Below, one piece after another: positions 53,280-61,731 of a stretch of DNA of 64,000 nucleotides (within the stretch, counting starts at the first letter, position 1; each line of letters begins with the position of its first letter). The notes below the pieces were generated by a model that had not been told where the DNA came from, did no database searches, and saw only the letters and a list, made by a program, of their open reading frames with translations. Source of the stretch: Bacteroidaceae bacterium. GTDB lineage: Bacteria; Bacteroidota; Bacteroidia; Bacteroidales; Bacteroidaceae. The position numbers were made by a program, and so were the translations under genes. Location of the stretch: the NCBI GenBank assembly GCA_017466065.1, contig JAFTUV010000017.1:62001-126000 (forward strand), written 5' to 3'.

Positions 53280-54587
53280 ATGAAAACTGTTATTGAACCG
53301 TCGATTATCGATGGCATAATGAGGGAATTGGAGATTACAGATATAAAGACCGCCTCGATACGTCAGGTGGGGGCTATTGTTCGTGCAGCCGAGGCTGCAA
53401 CCGGCACCGAGTTTATTCACTTTGAAATGGGTGTGCCGGGGCTTCCGCCTTCGGCAGTGGGAGTAAAAGCCGAGTGTGAGGCACTGCAAAAGGGGGTTGC
53501 CTCTGTTTATCCCATTATCGACGGTATTCCCGAGGTTAAGGAGCAGGCTTCGCGCTTCTTGAAGGCTTTTGTGGATACTGATATTAAGCCTTCGGGCTGT
53601 ATTCCCACGGTGGGCTCTATGCAGGCCTCTTTCGCTTCGCTTATGCTTGCTTCGCAGTTGAACCCCGAAAGGGATACTGTTCTTTATATTGACCCCGGAT
53701 TCCCGGTGCAGAAGATGCAGGCCAATGTGATTGGTGTCAAGATTGCATCGTTCGACATTGCCGATTATCGCGGAGAGAAACTCGAAGAGAAACTCGAAAG
53801 CTATTTTGCGCAGGGTAATATTTGCGCAGTGCTCTATTCGAGCCCTAACAACCCCACTTGGATGTGTCTTAACGATGCGGAACTTGAAATTATAGGTCGT
53901 TTGGCAACAAAGTACGATGTTGTTGTTATTGAGGACCTTGCCTATATGACAATGGATTTCCGTCGTGATATGAGCAAGCCTTTTGAGCCTCCCTTCCAGT
54001 TGAGCGTGTCGAAATATACCGATAATTATGTGATGCTTATGAGTGCCTCCAAGATATTCAGCTATGCGGGGCAACGCATTGCTATGGCTTGTATTTCGGA
54101 TAAGCTCTATGAGCGTCACTACGACAGCTTGAAAGAGCGTTACGGCATTCCCCGTTTCGGCGCAGCATTTGCCTATATATTCCTTTACACATTCTCGTCG
54201 GGAGTGTCGCACTCGGCACAATATGCGATGGCTGCAATGTTGAAGGCTGCTTGCGATGGCGAATATGATTTTGTGGGTGATGTAAAGGAATATGCCGACC
54301 GCACTGCGCGTTTGAAGGAGATTCTCGAACGCACCGGCTTTAATGTGGTGTATGACAAAGATGACGAGGAGCCTGTGAGCGACGGTTTCTTCTTTACAAT
54401 GGGTTATAAGGATATGGATGGTGCCACACTGTTGCAGGAATTGCTCTATTATGGTGTGAGTGGCATTGACCTATCTACCACAGGCAGCAACAGAAAAGGA
54501 ATACGCGCTTGTTCGTCGAATATAAAACCGCATCATTATGCTATGCTCGAAGAGCGTTTAAAATTGTTTAATGAAAATCATAAATAA
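53280..54587 (+). CDS. PLP-dependent aminotransferase (class I/II)
   Basis: A 435-residue cytoplasmic fold-type I aminotransferase. Visible are LYSSPNNPTWMCL (PLP-contact Asn) near residue 183, VVVIEDLAYMTMDF (Asp/Tyr pair) near 219, the Schiff-base Lys in MSASKIFSYAGQRI near 257, and a C-terminal arginine region (NRKGIRACSSNIKP). The substrate is not given by sequence. The gene is directly upstream of a phenylacetate-CoA ligase-type gene and an ACT-domain gene on the same strand, so an aromatic amino or keto acid is a reasonable guess. Confidence 0.88.
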   Translation: MKTVIEPSIIDGIMRELEITDIKTASIRQVGAIVRAAEAATGTEFIHFEMGVPGLPPSAVGVKAECEALQKGVASVYPIIDGIPEVKEQASRFLKAFVDTDIKPSGCIPTVGSMQASFASLMLASQLNPERDTVLYIDPGFPVQKMQANVIGVKIASFDIADYRGEKLEEKLESYFAQGNICAVLYSSPNNPTWMCLNDAELEIIGRLATKYDVVVIEDLAYMTMDFRRDMSKPFEPPFQLSVSKYTDNYVMLMSASKIFSYAGQRIAMACISDKLYERHYDSLKERYGIPRFGAAFAYIFLYTFSSGVSHSAQYAMAAMLKAACDGEYDFVGDVKEYADRTARLKEILERTGFNVVYDKDDEEPVSDGFFFTMGYKDMDGATLLQELLYYGVSGIDLSTTGSNRKGIRACSSNIKPHHYAMLEERLKLFNENHK

Positions 54588-54606
54588 TTCAAAATACATA
54601 ACTGCT

Positions 54607-55911
54607 ATGGATAATAAATATTTTGAACCGCAGATAGAAACAATGCCACGTGCCGAGCTTGAAAAATTGCAGCTCGAACGTTTGAAAAAAACAATTGAAC
54701 AGGCTGTCAATTCGCCTTTCTACAAGAAACTCTATTCGGAATTGGGAATAACTGCCGATAGTGTAAAATCGCTCGACGATATTCGCAAGTTGCCTTTTAC
54801 AACGAAACAGGATATGCGCGATAATTATCCTTTCGGCTTTCTTGCTTGTGACCATAAGGATATTACACGCCTCCACTCTTCGAGTGGAACAACCGGCAAT
54901 CCCACTGTAATATGTCACACAAAGAACGACCTTGATACTTGGGCCAACCGTGTGGCACGCAGTTTCTATATGGTGGGCTTGCGCAACACCGATGTCATTC
55001 AGAACTCTTCGGGTTACGGAATGTTCACAGGTGGATTGGGAATGCAGGCCGGCATTGAGCGTTTGGGCGCATTGTCGATACCCGCCGCAGCCGGTAACAG
55101 CTTGCGCCAGATAAAGTTCATTATGGATTTTGGCACTACCGCAATTCACGCTATTCCCAGCTACGCGCTTCGTCTTGCCGATGTGTTCGAGGAGGTTGGC
55201 ATAGATCCAAAAACACAAACTCACCTCACCACATTCCTTATTGGTGCCGAGCCTCACACCGAGGAGACACGCCGCAAGATAGAGGAGCGTTTCGGCGTTA
55301 AGGCTTACAACAGCTTTGGAATGACCGAAATGAGCGGCCCCGGAGTGGCTTTTGAGTGTCAGGAACAGAATGGTATGCACATTTGGGAGGATTCTTATCT
55401 TGTGGAGATTGTGGATCCCGATACTTTGGAACCTGTGCCCGATGGAGAGACCGGAGAGCTTGTGCTCACAACGCTCGACCGCGAGGCAATGCCTCTTATA
55501 CGTTACCGCACACGCGACCTCACCCGCTTCCTTGTCGATGAGTGTCCCTGTGGCCGCACGCACCGTCGTCTCGACCGTATGAAAGGACGTAGCGATGATA
55601 TGTTCATTGTTAAGGGTGTCAATATCTTCCCTATGCAGATTGAGAAGATTTTGATGCAATTCCCCGAACTTGGAACAAACTATCTTATAACCATAGAGCC
55701 GATAGATAACAATGATGTGATATTTGTGGATGTCGAGCTTAACAGCCTTACAAGCGACGATTTTGCGAACTTGCAGAATTTGAGCAAGGAGATTACCCGT
55801 CGCATAAAGGATGAAATTCTGGTAACTCCCAAAGTGCGCATCGTGTCGAAGGGCAGTCTGCCGCAATCGGAAGGCAAGGCTGTGAGAGTTAAGGATTTGC
55901 GCAAGAAGTAA
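54607..55911 (+). CDS. paaK: Phenylacetate--CoA ligase family protein
   Basis: A 434-residue adenylate-forming ligase that activates phenylacetate or another arylacetate with CoA. The core motif is HSSSGTTGNPTVI near residue 96, followed by NSFGMTEMSGPG near 238, YRTRDLTRF near 300 and KGRSDDMFIVKGVNIFP near 322. In gut and rumen Bacteroidetes such ligases work with indolepyruvate oxidoreductase (IorAB) in arylacetate metabolism, but no iorAB gene is nearby. The ATG at 54607 gives the usual start; a frame from 54571 would overlap the aminotransferase gene by 17 bases. Confidence 0.9.
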   Translation: MDNKYFEPQIETMPRAELEKLQLERLKKTIEQAVNSPFYKKLYSELGITADSVKSLDDIRKLPFTTKQDMRDNYPFGFLACDHKDITRLHSSSGTTGNPTVICHTKNDLDTWANRVARSFYMVGLRNTDVIQNSSGYGMFTGGLGMQAGIERLGALSIPAAAGNSLRQIKFIMDFGTTAIHAIPSYALRLADVFEEVGIDPKTQTHLTTFLIGAEPHTEETRRKIEERFGVKAYNSFGMTEMSGPGVAFECQEQNGMHIWEDSYLVEIVDPDTLEPVPDGETGELVLTTLDREAMPLIRYRTRDLTRFLVDECPCGRTHRRLDRMKGRSDDMFIVKGVNIFPMQIEKILMQFPELGTNYLITIEPIDNNDVIFVDVELNSLTSDDFANLQNLSKEITRRIKDEILVTPKVRIVSKGSLPQSEGKAVRVKDLRKK

Positions 55912-55941
55912 AGATTCAATTATTCCTAAAATTCAAGAATT

Positions 55942-56385
55942 ATGAGTACAGTAAAACAATTATCAATATTTTTGGAGAATAAGTCGGGGCGTTTGTACGA
56001 GGTGATGGAGATTCTCGCAAAAGCCAATGTGGGTATTATTGCAGCAACCGTGTCGGACACTGCCGAGTTTGGAATTCTCCGCCTCATAACATCGAACAGC
56101 GAAAAAGCACACAAAGTGCTCGAAGAGAATAATGTGCCATCCAATATCTCGGATGTGGTGATTTTCTCCTGTGGCAGCGAGGTTGGCGGCTTCTATGAGC
56201 GGATTAAGAGTATGTCACAATCGAACATAAGCATCGAGTATATGTATTGTTTCTCTTTTGGTGAGAATTCCTATGTGATAATAAAGGTGCCGAATACGTT
56301 GAAAGCCATTGATGCAATGCGTCGCAATGGAATAGAAGCCTGCACTATGGAGAACTTGCTTTCTAATATGGTTAAATTTGAATAG
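55942..56385 (+). CDS. Tandem ACT-domain protein
   Basis: A 147-residue protein made of two ACT domains (about 1-70: KQLSIFLENKSGRLYEVMEI; about 72-147: SIEYMYCFSFGENSYVIIKV). ACT domains bind amino acids and control enzymes of their metabolism. Stand-alone copies usually follow phenylacetate-CoA ligase genes in Bacteroidetes, as here 30 bases downstream, suggesting feedback control by an aromatic amino acid; this is inference from context. Confidence 0.9.
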   Translation: MSTVKQLSIFLENKSGRLYEVMEILAKANVGIIAATVSDTAEFGILRLITSNSEKAHKVLEENNVPSNISDVVIFSCGSEVGGFYERIKSMSQSNISIEYMYCFSFGENSYVIIKVPNTLKAIDAMRRNGIEACTMENLLSNMVKFE

Positions 56386-56394
56386 GTTGTTAAT

Positions 56395-57096
56395 ATGAAA
56401 AAATGTGATTTTATATTCTGGGCAGTTGTAATCCTGCTGTTGTTGCCTTTCTTTGTGAGCGATGCTGTGTATGAGGGCTATAAGAGTTTTAATGGTGCAC
56501 ATCCCTATTTGATGGCTTTCCTTAAATTTATGATTCTCTCATCCATCGGTGAGATGCTTGGCTTGCGCATCAAACAGGGCGTTTACACATATAAAGGATA
56601 CGGTATCTTGTCGCGTGCCATTGTGTGGGGCGTGCTTGGTGTTATGATTGCCGTGGCTATGAAGATTTTTGCAAGCGGTGTGCCTGTGATGCTCGAAAGC
56701 TGGGGCCTCGAAGGTATGGTTGCTGCTATGGGTGGAGATTTCAGCATTGCAAAATTGTTCGATGCTTTCTGCATCTCTACTGCAATGAATACTTTTTTTG
56801 CGCCTATGTTTATGACTCTGCACAAGGTTACCGACACGCATATTCTTAATTGCGGCGGCAAGATTACTTCGCTTGTAACTCCCATTAAATTTGGCGAGAT
56901 TCTCGCATCGTTGAATTGGAGAGTACAATGGGGCTTTGTCTTTAAACGCACTCTCCCGCTTTTCTGGATTCCTGCACACACAATCACCTTCTTGTTGCCC
57001 ACAGCCTATCAGGTGCTGTTTGCTGCATCGTTGAGCATCGTGCTTGGCGTGCTACTCTCCGTTGCTGCTGTAATGTCTAACGAGAAGCAGAAGTAA
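56395..57096 (+). CDS. Membrane protein (Mpv17/PMP22-like)
   Basis: A 233-residue protein with four or five membrane segments. The pattern around YLMAFLKFMILSSIGEMLGLR, the ..GLEGMVAAMGGDFSIAKLF region and WRVQWGFVFKRTLPLFWIPAHT resembles the Mpv17/PMP22 family, small channel-like membrane proteins of unclear role. It follows the ACT gene by nine bases and is followed by the hexosaminidase gene after three bases, so it is co-transcribed. It could move an arylacetate or similar acid across the membrane, but nothing in the sequence shows this. Confidence 0.65.
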   Translation: MKKCDFIFWAVVILLLLPFFVSDAVYEGYKSFNGAHPYLMAFLKFMILSSIGEMLGLRIKQGVYTYKGYGILSRAIVWGVLGVMIAVAMKIFASGVPVMLESWGLEGMVAAMGGDFSIAKLFDAFCISTAMNTFFAPMFMTLHKVTDTHILNCGGKITSLVTPIKFGEILASLNWRVQWGFVFKRTLPLFWIPAHTITFLLPTAYQVLFAASLSIVLGVLLSVAAVMSNEKQK

Positions 57097-57099
57097 AGG

Positions 57100-58731
57100 A
57101 TGAAGAAATTACTATTCCTGTTTTTGTGTGCGCTCGCAACAACCTTGTATGCCGGTGATATTTCGCTCATTCCGGAGCCGGCAGAAATGTCGGTGGGCGA
57201 GGGTTTCTTTGAATTTCCCAAAAAGGCCCGCGTTGTTGTTCCGGCATACGATGGTGACAGCGTAGAATGGGTGCTCGGGAATTTTGCAAGGGATTTCAAG
57301 AAAGCGACAGGCGTTACACTCAAAGCTACGAGGAAGAGTGCTTCGGCTAAGATTGTTCTCGAACTTGACAGCTCGCTCGCAGCCGAGGGGTACCGGTTGA
57401 GTGTAACACCCTCGCTGGTGAGAATTTCCGCTGCAAGGCCGGCCGGTTTTTTCTATGCCTTCCAGACGCTTAAACAATTGATGCCGCGCAATGTTATGGC
57501 GGGTGTTCCGTGTGACAGTGTCGGTGTGTGGAAATTGCCTTGTGTGGATATAGTCGATGCGCCTCGCTTTGCTTGGCGTGGATTTATGCTCGACGAAGGA
57601 CGACACTTTTATGGCAAGGAGGAGGTGAAGAAGATTATTGATGTGATGGCAGCCTATAAGATGAACCGCTTTCATTGGCATCTTACCGAGGACCAAGGCT
57701 GGCGCATTGAGATTAAGAAGTATCCGAAACTCACCGAGATTGGTGCTTGGCGCAACAGCAAGGTGCTGGGGTGGGGCGAGGTTAAGCCCGACGGCATTCT
57801 GTATGGAGGTTTCTACACCAAAAAGGATGCGCAGGAGGTTGTTGCTTATGCAAAGGAGCGTTTCATAGAGATTGTGCCCGAGGTTGACATTCCCGGACAC
57901 TCACAGGCAGCCGTAGCCTCTTATCCCGAGTTTCTCTCCTGTGACCCGCAGAACAATCACGAAGTGTGGCTGTGGCAGGGAGTGTCGAGCGATGTTATAA
58001 ATGTTTCCAATCCGCTTGCCGTGCAGTTTGCAAAGGATGTGATTGACGAACTTACCGAGATTTTCCCCTTTGGATATATACATTTGGGCGGCGACGAGTG
58101 CCCCACGCATAAATGGGAACATAATGCCGATTGCCAAAGGTTGCTTGCCGAAATTGGCAGCGATAAGTATCGCGACCTGCAAATTCACTTCTACAAGCAG
58201 TTGAAAGATTATGTGGCTGCAAAGCCTGCCGACAAACAGCGCAAGCTGATATTCTGGAACGAGGTACTGCACGGCAATACAGTTCCTCTTGGCAACGATA
58301 TAACGATTATGGCGTGGATTGGTGCCGATGGTGCCGCAAAGGATGCGGCTATGCGTGGAATGAACACAATACTCTCGCCGCAGATACCTTATTATATTAA
58401 CCGTCGGCAGTCGAAATTGCCAAGCGAGCCCCGCTCACAGGGGCACGGCGATGAAACTGTGGAGCGTGTCTATGCCTACAAGCCTATGAATAATATTCCT
58501 GCCGAGCTGCAAGGGAAATATCTTGGTGTTCAGGCTAACTTTTGGACCGAGTGGGTCGAAGAGGCCGATATTGTACAATATTTGACATTCCCCCGTCTGG
58601 CCGCAGTTGCCGAGGCCGGCTGGACACCACAGGAGAAACGGAATTATGAAGGCTTTGTGAAGCGTTTGCAGGGCGAAGCGGAATATTATCGTTTGCGTGG
58701 TGTGAATTATGGTAAACATATATTTAAATAG
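57100..58731 (+). CDS. Beta-N-acetylhexosaminidase (GH20)
   Basis: A 543-residue exported glycosidase that removes terminal GlcNAc or GalNAc from glycans or chitin/peptidoglycan fragments. A signal peptide (ending TTLYAG) is followed by the GH20b alpha/beta domain (about 25-150) and the catalytic barrel (about 155-510). MLDEGRHFYGKEEV, RFHWHLTEDQGWRIEI and HLGGDECPTHKW (catalytic Asp-Glu near 331-332) are present, as are the WTEWVEEADIVQYLTFPR end residues. It starts three bases after the membrane protein gene; a weak terminator follows. Confidence 0.95.
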   Translation: MKKLLFLFLCALATTLYAGDISLIPEPAEMSVGEGFFEFPKKARVVVPAYDGDSVEWVLGNFARDFKKATGVTLKATRKSASAKIVLELDSSLAAEGYRLSVTPSLVRISAARPAGFFYAFQTLKQLMPRNVMAGVPCDSVGVWKLPCVDIVDAPRFAWRGFMLDEGRHFYGKEEVKKIIDVMAAYKMNRFHWHLTEDQGWRIEIKKYPKLTEIGAWRNSKVLGWGEVKPDGILYGGFYTKKDAQEVVAYAKERFIEIVPEVDIPGHSQAAVASYPEFLSCDPQNNHEVWLWQGVSSDVINVSNPLAVQFAKDVIDELTEIFPFGYIHLGGDECPTHKWEHNADCQRLLAEIGSDKYRDLQIHFYKQLKDYVAAKPADKQRKLIFWNEVLHGNTVPLGNDITIMAWIGADGAAKDAAMRGMNTILSPQIPYYINRRQSKLPSEPRSQGHGDETVERVYAYKPMNNIPAELQGKYLGVQANFWTEWVEEADIVQYLTFPRLAAVAEAGWTPQEKRNYEGFVKRLQGEAEYYRLRGVNYGKHIFK

Positions 58732-58746
58732 TTGAAATAGATAATA

Positions 58747-58795
58747 ATATACCAGAATCCGCTTGTTACCGAATTTTGGTATATATTGTATTTTA
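58747..58795 (+). terminator. Weak terminator after the hexosaminidase gene
   Basis: ATATACCA (58747-58754) and TGGTATAT (58777-58784) pair; the T-rich stretch that follows is short. Confidence 0.45.
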
Positions 58796-58824
58796 AGACA
58801 AATAAAGACTAAAAACGAACAGAA

Positions 58825-61362
58825 ATGAAGAAAATTTTAAAGATAGCTATTGGTTTTATAGCTGTTGTAGTTCTTTTGCTATTCTCCCTGCCACTGCTGT
58901 TTACAGAGAAGGTTGAGGCAATCATCAAGGAGGAGGGTAATAAGATGCTTAATGCCGAGTTTGATTTTAAAGACCTTGATATAAGTCTTTTGCGCCAGTT
59001 CCCGAGAGTGTCGGTGAGTATCGAAGATTTCTATATTAAAGGTATAGGCACGTTTGAGAAGGATACCCTTTTGGAGGCCGATGAGATTACAGCATCAGTA
59101 AATCTTATGTCGCTCTTTGGCGATGGTGGCTATGAGATTAACAAAATCCTTCTCGACGGGGTTAAGGTTAAGGCACTCGTGCTTGCCGACGGCACTGTTA
59201 ACTGGGATGTTATGAAGCCCACAGACACAGAAGAGGCGGTGGAGGAGAGCGTTCCCGAGGATACACTGTCGGCCGATGCTCCCATAAGAATCCTTCTTAA
59301 AAAATTGGTGGTTGAGGATTTTGCCCTTATGTATGACGACCGTCAGGCTGCAATGTCGGCAGCTGTAAACGGGCTCGATGCAACCTTGTCGGGAGATTTT
59401 GGAAGCTCGCGCACTTTGCTCGATGTCGTGGCAGATGCTTCATCTGTTACATATACTCTCGAAGGGGTGCCTTTCTTGAACAAGGCAAGAGTGAAGGCGG
59501 ATATGGAAATTGATGCCGATTTAGAGAATAACAAATTCATATTCAGCGACAATGTATTGCAACTGAATGCCATAAAGGCTGCTATCGACGGATGGGTGGC
59601 ACTCACCGATGCGGGGATGGATATGGACTTGAAACTCAACAGCAACAAAGTGGGCTTTAAGGAGATACTCTCACTTGTTCCTGCTATTTATGCACAGGAT
59701 TTTGAGGGGTTGAAAGCCGATGGTGTCGCTTCGCTCACCGCATACGCAAAAGGCTCGCTCGAAGGGGAGAATGTGGTGCCGGAATTTAATCTTGCATTTG
59801 ATGTAAAGAATGCAATGTTCCGTTACCCCGACCTGCCTGCCGGCGTCGATAATATAAATATTTCGGCTAATGTGAGCAATCCCGGCGGTTCGCCCGATGC
59901 AACGGTGGTAAAGGTCAGTCCTTTTAATTTTGTGATGGCCGGCAATCCTTTCAGCATCGCTCTTTATTTGAAAAATCCGGTGAGCGACCTTCTTTTCGAT
60001 GCGGAGGCAAAGGGACGACTAGATTTAGGCAAGATAAAGGATATCTATCCGTTGGAGGATATGAACCTGAACGGTATTGTCGATGCGGATATTTCCATTG
60101 ACGGCCGTATGTCGTATATTGAAAAAGAGTTATATGACAAAATTAAGGCATCGGGTACCGTTGCCCTTAAAGATATGCAGCTTGAAATGGAGGATATTCC
60201 CACCGTGGATATAAAAAGGTCGTTGCTCACATTCACTCCGCGCTATTTGCAGTTGAGTGAAACGGCTGTGAATATGGGCAAGAATGATATTGTTGTGGAC
60301 AGTAAGTTTGAAAATTATATTGGTTATGCTGTCAAGGGAAGCCCTCTTAAAGGAACGCTTAACTTAAAGAGTAATAGATTTAATCTTAACGATTTTATGA
60401 CCGGAGAGGATGCTGCTGAAAGTGATGGCGAGGAGGTTGCCTCGACCGACAGCGTTGCCACCGGTATAATTGAGGTTCCCGAAAATATCGACTTTACAAT
60501 GCAGGCTGCATTCAAGCAGGTGTTGTTCGACAATATGGTATTCGAAAATCTTAACGGTCTTCTTGTTGTGAAAGACCGCAAGGTGGATATGAAGAATCTT
60601 TCGATGAATACAATGGGTGGCGATGTGGTTGTAAATGGTTTTTACTATACTCCGCAGAATGCGCAACCGCAGTTCAAGGGTGGTTTTAAGTTGAATAAGA
60701 TTGTGTTTGCAAAGGCTTATAACGACCTTAACGTTGTTCGTAAACTTGCGCCCATTTTCAATGGACTTACCGGTGATTTCTCGGGAAATGTAAACATTGA
60801 TACAAAACTCGACGATGCTATGAGCCCTGTTTTGCAAACGCTTGATGGCTCCGGTGCTTTATCGACAAAAGATTTGAGCCTCAATAATGTCAAGGTAATA
60901 CAAACTGTTGCCGATATTGTGCAGAAGCCCTCGTTGAAGGATACAAGGGTTAAGGACCTTAATCTTGAATTTACCATAAAAGAGGGTAAAGTGAGCACCA
61001 AGCCTTTTGATATTAAATTGGGGGATTATAAGATGAAACTCTCGGGTAGTACAGGGCTTGACCAGACGATTGACTACAAGGGTGAAATTACTATCCCCGC
61101 ATCGGCCGGTAAAGTGGCACAGTTAGGCACTGTGGATATGAACATCGGTGGCTCCTTCTCCTCGCCGAAAGTGAACATTGATATAGCCTCACTTGCCAAA
61201 AAGGCTGCGTCGCAGGCTGCTACGGAGGCTGCGGACAAGGTTGTAAACAAATATCTTGGCGGTAGCGGAAATGAGAATTCCGAGGGTGTGAAGAATGTAA
61301 ATGCCGAGGCTGCCGGAAAGGTGATAGAAAAAGCCTTCGACCTTTTCAAGAAAAAGAAATAG
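58825..61362 (+). CDS. AsmA-like envelope protein
   Basis: An 845-residue protein anchored by one N-terminal membrane helix (about 6-28) with a large extracytoplasmic repeat-rich region, the AsmA/TamB-like group implicated in lipid transport or outer-membrane homeostasis. Its opening LFTEKVEAIIKEEGNKMLNA and DLDISLLRQFPRVSVSI are typical of Bacteroidetes AsmA proteins, and ADIVQKPSLKDTRVKDLNLE and SFSSPKVNIDIASLA mark the AsmA_2 C-terminal part. The last ~60 residues are Ala/Lys-rich. It has no close neighbour on its strand and its cargo is unknown. Confidence 0.88.
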   Translation: MKKILKIAIGFIAVVVLLLFSLPLLFTEKVEAIIKEEGNKMLNAEFDFKDLDISLLRQFPRVSVSIEDFYIKGIGTFEKDTLLEADEITASVNLMSLFGDGGYEINKILLDGVKVKALVLADGTVNWDVMKPTDTEEAVEESVPEDTLSADAPIRILLKKLVVEDFALMYDDRQAAMSAAVNGLDATLSGDFGSSRTLLDVVADASSVTYTLEGVPFLNKARVKADMEIDADLENNKFIFSDNVLQLNAIKAAIDGWVALTDAGMDMDLKLNSNKVGFKEILSLVPAIYAQDFEGLKADGVASLTAYAKGSLEGENVVPEFNLAFDVKNAMFRYPDLPAGVDNINISANVSNPGGSPDATVVKVSPFNFVMAGNPFSIALYLKNPVSDLLFDAEAKGRLDLGKIKDIYPLEDMNLNGIVDADISIDGRMSYIEKELYDKIKASGTVALKDMQLEMEDIPTVDIKRSLLTFTPRYLQLSETAVNMGKNDIVVDSKFENYIGYAVKGSPLKGTLNLKSNRFNLNDFMTGEDAAESDGEEVASTDSVATGIIEVPENIDFTMQAAFKQVLFDNMVFENLNGLLVVKDRKVDMKNLSMNTMGGDVVVNGFYYTPQNAQPQFKGGFKLNKIVFAKAYNDLNVVRKLAPIFNGLTGDFSGNVNIDTKLDDAMSPVLQTLDGSGALSTKDLSLNNVKVIQTVADIVQKPSLKDTRVKDLNLEFTIKEGKVSTKPFDIKLGDYKMKLSGSTGLDQTIDYKGEITIPASAGKVAQLGTVDMNIGGSFSSPKVNIDIASLAKKAASQAATEAADKVVNKYLGGSGNENSEGVKNVNAEAAGKVIEKAFDLFKKKK

Positions 61363-61531
61363 TAGGCGGTGGGTCATAATTAACAAACTACTTCGTTGTC
61401 ATCAATATTAAGGCTCAGTCGAGTACCGATGTACACTCCTTTCGCCTTAAATCTCAACGCCTTGTATTTTGTCAATTCTCACAAACCTAACGGAACTGTG
61501 CTCAAAATTGTATTTTGACACAGCTCCCTGC
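61363..61531. other. Non-coding stretch after the AsmA-like gene
   Basis: No protein-coding frame is convincing. The clearest structure is a hairpin (61492-61500 GGAACTGTG with CACAGCTCC at 61519-61527, interior TCAAAAT/ATTTTGA). The texture resembles a remnant of a repeated intergenic element, but I cannot identify it. Confidence 0.35.
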
Positions 61532-61572
61532 AATTCCCCATCGATCGAAAGAAAGACGATGGGGAATTTTGT
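61532..61572 (+). terminator. Terminator after the AsmA-like gene
   Basis: AATTCCCCATCG (61532-61543) and CGATGGGGAATT (61557-61568) form a 12-bp stem followed by TTGTT. It lies about 170 bases beyond the stop of the AsmA-like gene. Confidence 0.65.
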
Positions 61573-61641
61573 TCTCCTTTCGTTTCACCGTGTGAAGGAG
61601 GGGCCGATGGGCATAGTCATATTACAAAAAATAAATAAAAT

Positions 61642-61672
61642 ATTGCAATCTGCCTGTTTGGTGTTATATTTG
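61642..61672 (+). promoter_or_regulatory. Promoter of the truncated MG2-type gene
   Basis: ATTG (61642-61645), 19 bases, TATATTTG (61665-61672). The -7 box is perfect and the ATG follows 59 bases later. Confidence 0.6.
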
Positions 61673-61731
61673 CTATAAATAATGTGACGAAACTGCATTT
61701 TATCCGTCTTACATAAAAAGACCTGTACTCT

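Noticed and set aside
54589..55866. Long minus-strand open frame over the CoA ligase
   Set aside because: Antisense to an intact adenylate-forming enzyme with all motifs; no domain is recognisable.
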